64,000 nucleotides of DNA from positions 1,612,001 through 1,676,000 of the forward strand of contig NZ_VUOE01000001.1 of assembly GCF_008386635.1 (NCBI RefSeq), in the 5' to 3' direction. Under the pieces are notes generated by a model. That model was not told the origin of the DNA. It searched no databases and worked only from the letters and a program-made list of their open reading frames with translations. The stretch is from Maribacter flavus. GTDB taxonomy: Bacteria; Bacteroidota; Bacteroidia; Flavobacteriales; Flavobacteriaceae. The position numbers and the translations under genes were made by a program. Positions within the stretch are counted from its first letter, which is position 1; each line of letters opens with the position of its first letter. Shown here piece by piece: positions 9,053-16,285 of this stretch.

Positions 9053-9526
9053 TTACGAAGTTGTATTGGTTTGTTCCTTGGCCATTTCTATGGCCTCTAG
9101 GATGCGTAAATAGGTGCCACAACGGCAAAGTACCCCGTTCATATGGCTTTTGATTTCTTCTCGTGACGGATTCGGATTTTTTTCCAAGAGTGCGGCTGCT
9201 TGCATGATTTGCCCCGATTGGCAGTAGCCACATTGAGGTGCCTGCGCTTCTACCCACGCCTTTTGCAAGGGATGGTCACCATTTTCAGACAGACCTTCTA
9301 TAGTCTTGATTTTCTGTCCGTTGGCCACATTGTCCACTTGAAGGACACAGGCCCTGACCGGATTTCCATCCAAATGGATGGTGCAACTTCCACATTGCGC
9401 AATACCACAGCTATATTTGGTACCCGTAAGTCCCAAGTGTTCCCGTAATACCCAGAGCAATGAGGTGCCCTGGGCCACATCGACCTCGTACAAGGTTTCA
9501 TTGATGTTAAGCGAATAGGTAGCCAT
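9053..9526 (-). CDS. [2Fe-2S] subunit of the molybdenum hydroxylase (IorA-like)
   Basis: 157 aa, the standard length. The plant-type ferredoxin cluster is ligated by Cys40, Cys45, Cys48 and Cys60 (CGIAQCGSC...RAC). The C-terminal helical domain supplies the second cluster through Cys99, Cys102, Cys134 and Cys136 (QCGYCQSG and GVLCRCGTY). There is no signal peptide; export would be by hitch-hiking with the Tat-signalled large subunit, as known for this family. It is first in the operon and separated from the large subunit by four bases. Confidence 0.93.
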   Translation of the reverse strand: MATYSLNINETLYEVDVAQGTSLLWVLREHLGLTGTKYSCGIAQCGSCTIHLDGNPVRACVLQVDNVANGQKIKTIEGLSENGDHPLQKAWVEAQAPQCGYCQSGQIMQAAALLEKNPNPSREEIKSHMNGVLCRCGTYLRILEAIEMAKEQTNTTS

Positions 9527-9551
9527 AATCCTTTAGTTTCCGTTAAGTTAG

Positions 9552-9559
9552 CAAAAATA
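9552..9559 (-). promoter_or_regulatory. -7 promoter box of the molybdenum hydroxylase operon
   Basis: On the minus strand this reads TATTTTTG, a perfect TAnnTTTG box, ending 25 bases before the ATG at 9526. No TTG is found at the usual 19-base spacing, so the upstream element is weak. Confidence 0.5.
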
Positions 9560-9608
9560 GAATTGCCTTTTGGCCCGTAGCTAGAAACTTTAAGGATGCC
9601 AAAGGCGT

Positions 9609-11015
9609 TTATTGGTGGGACTGGGTCAGTTCAAATTCGCCTTTCATCATTTTTATGACGTTCATCAACGACCTGACATTGTGATAGTTTACCTTCCAAA
9701 TTTGGGCCTTGGCCCTTTTTTCCGCCTCTGGGCTTGTATCCAAACCGGCGTCAAACCAACCGTTATAGGTATGGTCTATCAGATAGGTGTTAATATAGTG
9801 CCATTGTTTCTCAAACAACTCGTAATAACGCGGTTCTTCCGGATATAGTTTGGACATGAGCAACAGCGTGTTCAGGCATTCTGCTTGTGTCCACCATACC
9901 TTCCGGGCATCTTCAATGGTTCTAGTATTGGTTTCTTCCCAATGGTGACCTCCTTCGTAAAAGCCACCTTTTGAGTCGTCCCAGCCCCAATCCAAGGCAT
10001 GGTCTACCATGATTTTTGCCCTCCTCATGGTAAGTGTATCGTTTTTCTTGCCCAGCACATGGGAGGCCTCCAAGAGTAAAAAGGCGGTTTCTACATCATG
10101 ACCGAAGGAGACATGGTCCAAGAAGAAGTTTTCTTTGCGGACACTTTCCGTAGAATCTTTATAGGAAACTGGAGTCCAATCCCGTTGCAAGTGCAGGATG
10201 AGATAGCCATTTTTCGTTGTGATGGTATCTCTAATCAAGACCAAAAGCTCTTCCAGCCGTTCTTTTACCAAGGCATCGGGCCATACCTCATATAATGCTG
10301 TGAAACTCTCTAACAGATGTATCGATGAGTTCTGATCTTTCCAGTCCTTCCGGATATAATTGTCATAATTACGGTCATTTTCGGTAACATCCAACATCCA
10401 GGAACCATCCATTTGCAACACATCAAAATAGCCTCCATATTCTGGATCATGGGCATGTTCCTCCAACCAACGGAAGGTTTTTTTGGCCAAATTCAAAGCC
10501 GAAGTATCTTTTGAGACCTTGTAATACGTGGCCAGTCCGTAAATGGCAAATGAATTTCCATAGGCGCTTTTCCCTGTCGATAATAGTTTTAGGGAATCCC
10601 CTTCTACACCTAACAGGGTATGGAAACCCCCGTGCTGGGAATCCCACATGTGATTTCGTAAGAAATGATATCCGTGTTTGGCGATTTGCTGATATTTGGA
10701 GTCATTGTAATACAGGGCCAAGGTGGAGGCGGTCCAAACATGCCGAGCCTGACTCACCAACATTTTGTTTTGCTCTCCAACCTTTTCCCATTTATAATCA
10801 AAGTCCGACCAAAAACCTCCGTGAACACTATCAATGGTCCTTGGGTACCAAACGTTGGAAAGGGTATCCAATGAAGCTTCTAATGCCGTGAGGAGTTGTT
10901 TTTTAGTGTCATTGTTCTCACTAGGAATTTCTTCGCATGAAACGCATAGCAATGAAAAGAATACAATCAGAAATCCATAGGAACTACGTAGAAATAAAGT
11001 GTTCTTTGAAATCAT
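9609..11015 (-). CDS. AGE-family epimerase/isomerase lipoprotein
   Basis: 468 aa from the ATG at 11015; a TTG four codons earlier is less likely. A lipobox (LLCVSC) ends the signal sequence, so the mature protein is a lipoprotein. The body is an (alpha/alpha)6 barrel of the N-acylglucosamine 2-epimerase superfamily: repeated W-x-QARHVW, GGFHTLLG, GGYFDVLQ, FGHDVETAFLLLEAS and GWGWDDSKGGFYEGG-like segments, with conserved His in the HDVE and RHVW motifs. The HDVE motif recalls cellobiose and mannobiose 2-epimerases. Lipid anchoring points to a periplasmic or surface oligosaccharide role, which is less usual than the cytoplasmic enzymes. Confidence 0.85.
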   Translation of the reverse strand: MISKNTLFLRSSYGFLIVFFSLLCVSCEEIPSENNDTKKQLLTALEASLDTLSNVWYPRTIDSVHGGFWSDFDYKWEKVGEQNKMLVSQARHVWTASTLALYYNDSKYQQIAKHGYHFLRNHMWDSQHGGFHTLLGVEGDSLKLLSTGKSAYGNSFAIYGLATYYKVSKDTSALNLAKKTFRWLEEHAHDPEYGGYFDVLQMDGSWMLDVTENDRNYDNYIRKDWKDQNSSIHLLESFTALYEVWPDALVKERLEELLVLIRDTITTKNGYLILHLQRDWTPVSYKDSTESVRKENFFLDHVSFGHDVETAFLLLEASHVLGKKNDTLTMRRAKIMVDHALDWGWDDSKGGFYEGGHHWEETNTRTIEDARKVWWTQAECLNTLLLMSKLYPEEPRYYELFEKQWHYINTYLIDHTYNGWFDAGLDTSPEAEKRAKAQIWKVNYHNVRSLMNVIKMMKGEFELTQSHQ

Positions 11016-11094
11016 ATTTCGGTGCAAGAATGATTACACCTAAAGCTACAGATTAATTTTCAAAGAATTAGGGCGTAGCTTTTAAGAGGACAAT

Positions 11095-11340
11095 GAATGG
11101 TTTTTTTCGATTGATTTCTCACATTCACTCCATTCAGTCGACTTAGACTCCCTTCGGCTGCGCTCAGGGCGAGCCGCTCAGTCTGACAGGTTCGAAATGA
11201 CTTTCTGTTTATGTTTGGTCATTTCGAAGAAGCTTGCGACTGAGAAATCTCATTTCATAAGCCTAGATTTCTCACGTTCCACTCTGTTTCGGTTCGAAAT
11301 GACATTCTGTGTTTGTTTAGTCATTTCGACGGAATCCCTA
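11095..11340. repeat. REP-like repeat cluster
   Basis: Non-coding. It contains several copies of GGTTCGAAATGACnTTCTGT and GTCATTTCGA in opposite orientations, together with the core CTCCCTTCGGCTGCGCTCAG near 11150. This marks the left end of a 1.4-kb gene-free block (11016-12452). The stretch between it and copy B (about 11341-11618) shows no gene that I can support. Confidence 0.65.
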
Positions 11341-11618
11341 TTCCCATCGGGAAGACAAAAAATGAACACAATTATTCTTCATTTTCTTTACTTGCCTAAA
11401 GAAAACGAAGCAAAAGAAAGTGCACTTTCCAGTAGGAATTTTTACTTCGTAAAACCCATCTCGAAACTCGGCCGTTCCGTTGCACGGAACAGGTACCTTT
11501 CCGAGCTTTCTCGATGTTTTCTTCTGGAAAGGGAATCAAAAATTCGGTATTTGGTCATTGTCCGTCATTTTTCCAAACTGCTTTTCCCAAGTTGGAAATG
11601 CCCATATTTTTTACCCAG

Positions 11619-11774
11619 AAAAAGCTCCCCTCCCTGAGTAGGGAGGGGTCTTTCGCTTTAGTGAAATGGGGAGGGTTGGAATTCGACACTTTTTCCATCG
11701 CCGAAAAAAGGTTTCAAAAATGTTGGTTGGAATTTTAGATTTCTCACGCTCCTTATCAGTCGGTTCAAAATGAC
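11619..11774. repeat. CCCTCCCC hairpin element joined to dispersed repeat copy B
   Basis: A strong hairpin (CCCCTCCCT at 11627-11635, AGGGAGGGG at 11640-11648) is followed by a match to copy A (5719-5832). Read on the minus strand, the left 65 bases are the same element as 15091-15153 and 15442-15504, including the trailing GGGGAGCTTTTT, so it may also stop transcription. Confidence 0.7.
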
Positions 11775-11880
11775 ATTTGGTTTATTTTAGTCATTTCGAC
11801 AGAGTCCCCGATGCCCATCGGGACGATGAGAAATCCACAAGAGCCTTCTTCTCTAAGTACTGAAGGGTGTTTCTCCGATT

Positions 11881-12381
11881 GTCAGTTCGGGTGGCGTCCC
11901 GAAAGAGACGTTGTATCGAGAACCCTTCGGCTTCGCTCAGGGCAGGCTCCTTGTTTACCCGAATGCTTATCGATACAAATTTTCTCGTACCTCAAAAATT
12001 CACTCGAAGTGACGGAAAGGAGGTACAAATTAATAGGAGTAAATCTGCCGTTAAAAAATCAAATGTCAGTTCGAGTGGCGTCCTGAAAGAGACGTTGTAT
12101 CGAGAACCCATCGCCTTCGCTCAGGGCAGACTTTTTTTGGGTCCGAGAGCTTCTCGATACGAATTTTCTCGTACCTCAAAAATTCACTCGAAGTGACGGA
12201 AAGGAGGTACAAATTAATAGGAGTAAATCTGCCATTAAAAAATCAAATGTCAGTTCGAGTGGCGTCCTGAAAGAGACGTTGTATCGAGAACCCTTCGGCT
12301 TCGCTCAGGGCAGGCTCCTTCTATACCCAAATGCTTCTCGATACAAATTTTTTCGTACCTCAAAAATTCACTCGAAGTGAC
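11881..12381. repeat. Tandem repeat, 184-bp unit, about 2.7 copies
   Basis: Units begin at 11881, 12065 and 12249, exactly 184 bases apart; the last is cut after about 133 bases. Each unit begins with GTCAGTTCGAGTG (copy 1 differs by one base) and later holds CACTCGAAGTGAC, which are near-perfect inverted arms about 120 bases apart. Between the arms lie GAACCCTTCGGCTTCGCTCA (or a close variant) and CTTCTCGATACAAATTTTCT-like segments. Between successive arms sits a spacer of about 50 bp with AGGAGGTACAAATTAATAGG. Reading frames through it are repeat artefacts. Confidence 0.85.
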
Positions 12382-12452
12382 GAACAGACCGTGATATTAC
12401 AAAACAAAAACCTGCCACTCATGGTGACAGGTTTAGATCGAAATCATTGCTA

Positions 12453-13256
12453 TTATCGCTGTGCCAGCTCCAGATTAAGATTGTTCCAGACCAGTATTTT
12501 GGTCTCTTTGCTCATCTTTTCCCACTCGGCCGCTTCATTAAAGTTTTCCCCTATTTCCTTTTTATAGCGGATTTTTCCAGGTACGCCATATTGGTCTTCG
12601 GGGAAAATGAATTCCTCCCAGTAATAATAGACCCCTGCATCGGAAGTTTGGGAAAGTCGGGCCACTTGGTGCAGGGCGCCTTCCTGTTGAAAAAGGTAAA
12701 TGCCACCGCCTTCGACCCCACAGGCTTCAGCCAGATAATCTATAAATAGGATTCCCTCAATATTCGGGAGACCCTTATTTCCCAAAGCACTTAAATAGAA
12801 CTGGCCATTGGCCAACCGGGTGGATTTTTCGATAAAACTGCCATCGTTCTTTAAGGAGCGTATCAAGAGATAATCCTCATCGCCCGTTTTGCTCCGCCCG
12901 AAAAGATGGACCACATCATTGATCACCTTTTTTTCCAAGGAAATGAGTCCGCCAAGGACATAGCCCGCTACGCCCTTATAGGTTACCCTGTAAAATGGGT
13001 GGTCAACGCCTTTATAGGGCCATGAGTTTTCGTGCTTTTCTTGGATAACCAAAGGCGAACCTATGGAAAGGGTTTTCAGCACTTTGGAATTTGTGGTAGG
13101 CGCTTCCCGTAGTTGTACCTGGTCGCCAAATAGGTACACGGTCTGCCCGGGTTCAAAGCCACAATCTTCATAGATACAGTGCACTTTTTCTTGGGCCTTG
13201 GTAGACAAACAGATGGTTAGTATGGTAAGGATGGACAATATCTGTTTTGCTTTCAT
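12453..13256 (-). CDS. Secreted SH3-like domain protein
   Basis: 267 aa with a signal peptide (residues 1-21, ending CLSTKA). Residues about 40-110 look like a bacterial SH3 domain: QVQLREAPTTNSKVLKTLSIG, then a TYKGVAGYVLGGLI strand pair. The rest has no motif I recognise but is rich in aromatic residues with a GVEGGGIYLF segment. Such domains often bind cell-wall or surface ligands; no catalytic domain is present. It is monocistronic, with the tandem repeat block directly downstream of its stop. Confidence 0.75.
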   Translation of the reverse strand: MKAKQILSILTILTICLSTKAQEKVHCIYEDCGFEPGQTVYLFGDQVQLREAPTTNSKVLKTLSIGSPLVIQEKHENSWPYKGVDHPFYRVTYKGVAGYVLGGLISLEKKVINDVVHLFGRSKTGDEDYLLIRSLKNDGSFIEKSTRLANGQFYLSALGNKGLPNIEGILFIDYLAEACGVEGGGIYLFQQEGALHQVARLSQTSDAGVYYYWEEFIFPEDQYGVPGKIRYKKEIGENFNEAAEWEKMSKETKILVWNNLNLELAQR

Positions 13257-13464
13257 CGTAAAGAAATTTAATAGTAAATAAAGAACGTTGACCTAGCTAA
13301 TGGTCTGTATGAACCCGGTTCCTTATACCTACGTGATGCTAAATATCAAGAGCCGACAATATCGATGAAAAGTGTTGTTTTGTGGATGAACTACGGGATT
13401 TATTAAACCCTTAACAGTGATTTTAGGGTAGATCATGGCTAAATAATGAACACATCCCTCAAGA

Positions 13465-15021
13465 TCAAGAACCCAATAATCCCGATTCTATCAATGGAAT
13501 CCGAAACCGTTCCGTTTCCGCATTGGTATGTTCCCTAGCAAAAATGGCAGCGGCCTTTTCCAAAATTTCGGGGTGCTGGGTGGCGACATTTTCGGTTTCG
13601 GCGGGGTCCGTTTGTAGATTATAAAGTTCCAAAGTGGGACTTTCTTCATCCTTTAAATGTTGACGGACCACTTTCCAATCGCCCATACGTATGGCGACCT
13701 GACCCCCGTATTCCGGGAATTCCCAAAAAAGGAATTCATGCACCTCCTGTCCTTCATGCTGTAACAACGTGGGTAAAAAACTGATACCATCCGTGTCCGA
13801 AGGTTTTTCATAGCCGATTAAATCGGACAGCGTAGCCATGACATCATACTGTACCGAAATATGGTCCGTCTTGGAACCTGCTTGAATATGGCCCGGCCAA
13901 CTCGCAATCATGGGAACCCGGATACCGCCTTCATAAACAAACCCCTTGCCTTTACCACGTTCCTCCCCAAAAGGTCCGGAGCTATTGAAAAATTCCCCAT
14001 CGGTTCCTCCGGTGAAGGTGACTCCATTATCGGAACTAAAAATAATCAGCGTATTCTCATAAAGACCTTCTTTCTTAAGGTGGGCGATTAGTTTGCCCAC
14101 ATTCTCGTCCAAGTATGAAATCATGGCGGCATAGCCTGCCCGTGGATTTTGGTGGGGAAAATACCCCTTGTCGCCCAAATAGGGTTCTTCCGGACCAAAC
14201 TTTTTCTTGTAATAGTCCACCCAACGTTGCGGGGCCTGTATCGCATTGTGGGGTATGGGTGTGGCCCAATAGAAAAAGAACGGGTTTTTTTGTCGCTCGG
14301 AAATAAAACTGATCATTTGGTCGAACATCAAATCCGGAGCGTAGTCATTAAGGGTATAATCGGCATAACTTGCCGGGTCGTTAGGGTCCGTTCCTTCGGG
14401 AAATTTGGTGGAAGGGGGCACGGTATCGTTCTGCAGATGTACCCTATTTTCATTATGATAGAGGTGTAATGGATAGTAGGTGTGCGCCTGCCGTTGGCAA
14501 TTATAGCCAAAGAAAAAGTCGAACCCCATTTTCGTGGGAATGGACTCCGTATGTGGGGCTCCCAAGCCCCATTTCCCTACCATGCCCGTGGCATAGCCTT
14601 GTTCCTTTAGTTTTTGGGGCAATAACACGGTATTGGAAGGTATGGGCCGCTGCCCTTCTAGCGTAGAATCTTTGGCCATAGCCCTATAGTCCCAAACATC
14701 GCCCCGTACGCCCCACTCATCATTGCCTCTTATATAGGCATGCCCGGAATGTTTTCCGGTCAATAACATGTACCGGGCCGGGGCACAGACCGGTGCACTG
14801 GTGTAGTGTTGGGTAAAAAGCATACCGCTTTTGGCGAGGGCATCTATGTTTGGGGTTTCTATTTTTTCCTGTCCATAGACGCCTAGTTCACCGTACCCTA
14901 GGTCATCGGCAAGAATGTAAATTATGTTTGGTTTTTGTGGTTTGGGAGCTTCGGTTGTTTGTTCCTCTTTACAGCCAAGTATCAAAAGGGAGCATAAAAG
15001 CAGGGAAAAGGTTGGTTTCAT
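13465..15021 (-). CDS. Sulfatase (formylglycine type) lipoprotein
   Basis: 518 aa. The lipobox LILGC ends the signal sequence. It is a type I sulfatase: metal-binding ADDLGYGE (Asp39, Asp40), the modification motif CAPAR with Cys79 to be converted to formylglycine, TGKHSGHAYIRGN, VGKWGLG, and FSSDNG later. It should hydrolyse sulfate esters, and the lipid anchor suggests the periplasm or surface. The Cys-type site needs a formylglycine-generating enzyme or an anaerobic maturase; none is adjacent. Sulfatases of this kind are abundant in marine flavobacteria that use algal polysaccharides, although no glycoside hydrolase or SusCD pair is near. Confidence 0.92.
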   Translation of the reverse strand: MKPTFSLLLCSLLILGCKEEQTTEAPKPQKPNIIYILADDLGYGELGVYGQEKIETPNIDALAKSGMLFTQHYTSAPVCAPARYMLLTGKHSGHAYIRGNDEWGVRGDVWDYRAMAKDSTLEGQRPIPSNTVLLPQKLKEQGYATGMVGKWGLGAPHTESIPTKMGFDFFFGYNCQRQAHTYYPLHLYHNENRVHLQNDTVPPSTKFPEGTDPNDPASYADYTLNDYAPDLMFDQMISFISERQKNPFFFYWATPIPHNAIQAPQRWVDYYKKKFGPEEPYLGDKGYFPHQNPRAGYAAMISYLDENVGKLIAHLKKEGLYENTLIIFSSDNGVTFTGGTDGEFFNSSGPFGEERGKGKGFVYEGGIRVPMIASWPGHIQAGSKTDHISVQYDVMATLSDLIGYEKPSDTDGISFLPTLLQHEGQEVHEFLFWEFPEYGGQVAIRMGDWKVVRQHLKDEESPTLELYNLQTDPAETENVATQHPEILEKAAAIFAREHTNAETERFRIPLIESGLLGS

Positions 15022-15090
15022 GGTGTTCGATTTTCTTCCTACAAGCTACTAAAAATTGGCGGATTTGTTTTGGATGGAGATTAATGCCTA

Positions 15091-15153
15091 ACGACCCTCC
15101 CCGTTCCGCTCTCGCGGAACGCCCCTCCCTGACCAGGTAGGGGAGCTTTTATT
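15091..15153. repeat. CCCTCCCC hairpin element, copy 1
   Basis: Contains a perfect hairpin GTTCCGC-TCTC-GCGGAAC (15103-15120) followed by CCCCTCCCT...TAGGGGAG and a T-run. Copy 2 is at 15442-15504 in the same orientation and a third, inverted, is at 11619-11680. Confidence 0.7.
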
Positions 15154-15441
15154 AGTTGTAAAAAAAGGTAAGTGAAATGAATTGATGTTTAGGGGAAAAC
15201 GGCTTGGGCGATGTGGACCAAGGACTGCTTGGATTTTAAGTATCCCACAATCAGCCTAGCTTTATTTGGATACTTTTTCGGCAATGGAAAAAGTATCGGA
15301 GACAGACCCCATTTTCTCTGCTAGGTATCCCTTTGGGCAATCTTTCCCACAACGGATACTTCGCTTTGCTCAATAAGATAAATCGGTGTCTGTTGTCATT
15401 CTTATGACGGGCATAGCGAGGAAGAAGAATCTATTTATTGC

Positions 15442-15504
15442 CCGACCCTCCCCGTTCCGCTATCTAGAAACACCCCTCCCAGAACCGGGTGGGGAGCTTT
15501 TTTT
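15442..15504. repeat. CCCTCCCC hairpin element, copy 2
   Basis: Same element as 15091-15153. The inner hairpin is decayed (TATCTAGAAA replaces the second arm) while the outer CCCCTCCC...GGGTGGGGAG pairing and the T-run are kept. It lies at the 3' end of the efflux operon, so it could terminate transcription. Confidence 0.7.
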
Positions 15505-15536
15505 GTGTAGAAGAAGTTAGTTGGCAACTATTTAGT

Positions 15537-15743
15537 TTAGGCCTCACATCCTTTATCTGTATCCTTGACACCAATTTTTCTAAGGATATCTTCCATCAAG
15601 CACCATTTGGTAAAAGAGGATTGCAACAAGTTGGCTCCAACGAATACGGTGAACCATAACCAATTAATGTTAACATAGAGAGCCAATAGTACGCTAATGA
15701 TGATAAAAGTACCGGCAATTGCACGAATATATCTGTTGATCAT
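15537..15743 (-). CDS. DUF2892 (YgaP-type) small membrane protein
   Basis: 68 aa: an N-terminal RAIAGTFI segment, two membrane helices (about 8-25 and 28-45), then a short cytoplasmic tail containing Cys48 and Cys66. This matches DUF2892, the membrane part of the YgaP rhodanese family. It is last in the efflux operon, 18 bases after the PII-like gene. The function is unknown. Confidence 0.85.
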   Translation of the reverse strand: MINRYIRAIAGTFIIISVLLALYVNINWLWFTVFVGANLLQSSFTKWCLMEDILRKIGVKDTDKGCEA

Positions 15744-15761
15744 AGTTTTTGGATTTAGTTT

Positions 15762-16067
15762 TTAAATTGATTTTTCAATGGGGACCACAACAGCTTTAAT
15801 TGGGTTATTGGTTTCCATCTTACTGTTGAATTCCTTAATGAGGCCGAAAAGCTGGTCGATATTTTCATCCTCCGTAAAGGAGAAGAAAAGGCTGGACTCC
15901 ACACCGCCTTTTTCGCTGGGGAACCAACTGGCGGTTCGTACCATGGGCGCAACATTTTTATAGCCGTCAATATCGGAGCCGCTATAGCTATCGATATGTG
16001 CTTTTTTAAACATTTGAAGGATTTCGGTATCGAACTCCTCCACTACGGTGACGATCAATAGTTTCAT
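15762..16067 (-). CDS. PII/ferredoxin-fold small protein associated with the RND pump
   Basis: 101 aa, no signal peptide. It begins MKLLIVTVVEEF and ends KAVVVPIEKSI, an alternating beta-alpha-beta pattern like PII/GlnB or CutA trimers, with an SGSDIDGY segment where PII has its T-loop. Similar small proteins sit beside RND pumps in other Bacteroidetes, so a sensory or metal-binding role in efflux is a reasonable inference without direct proof. It is separated from the pump by 218 bp that include a solo repeat. Confidence 0.65.
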   Translation of the reverse strand: MKLLIVTVVEEFDTEILQMFKKAHIDSYSGSDIDGYKNVAPMVRTASWFPSEKGGVESSLFFSFTEDENIDQLFGLIKEFNSKMETNNPIKAVVVPIEKSI

Positions 16068-16160
16068 CTGTTTATATTTAATATTAATAAAAGGTCAGAT
16101 GCAATTCGCCAATAACCATCAAGGTTGGTATCAAGACTTGTTATGGCTCATTTCATACGG

Positions 16161-16196
16161 TTAAAATTCAAGTTCAAGTACAAATGTCAAATTCAA
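16161..16196. repeat. Solo TTCAA-type repeat inside the efflux operon
   Basis: The run of TTCAA motifs here (TTAAAATTCAAGTTCAAGT followed by TCAAATTCAA) closely resembles the left terminal repeat of the cassette at 63372-63820. There is no gene attached. It is probably an excision scar or a solo end. Confidence 0.5.
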
Positions 16197-16285
16197 TTGT
16201 TTATTTCAAATCCCGATTTCCAATTAAAAATAGCTACATGGTTTCACTCGTTTTGAAAGTTGAAGCACCATCCAATCCATGAAAA

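Larger units (their letters stand above)
15022..15536. other. Repeat-bearing intergenic region
   Basis: 515 bp without a gene. Two CCCTCCCC elements (separate entries) bracket about 290 bp containing TACTTTTTCGGCAATGGAAA, a self-complementary stretch related to the core of copies A and B. Confidence 0.6.

Noticed and set aside
11197-11637. 146-codon frame in the repeat block
   Set aside because: It runs through REP-like repeats and encodes no recognisable domain.
11881-12381. Tandem repeats considered as a CRISPR array
   Set aside because: Units are 184 bp with conserved spacers and no cas genes nearby.
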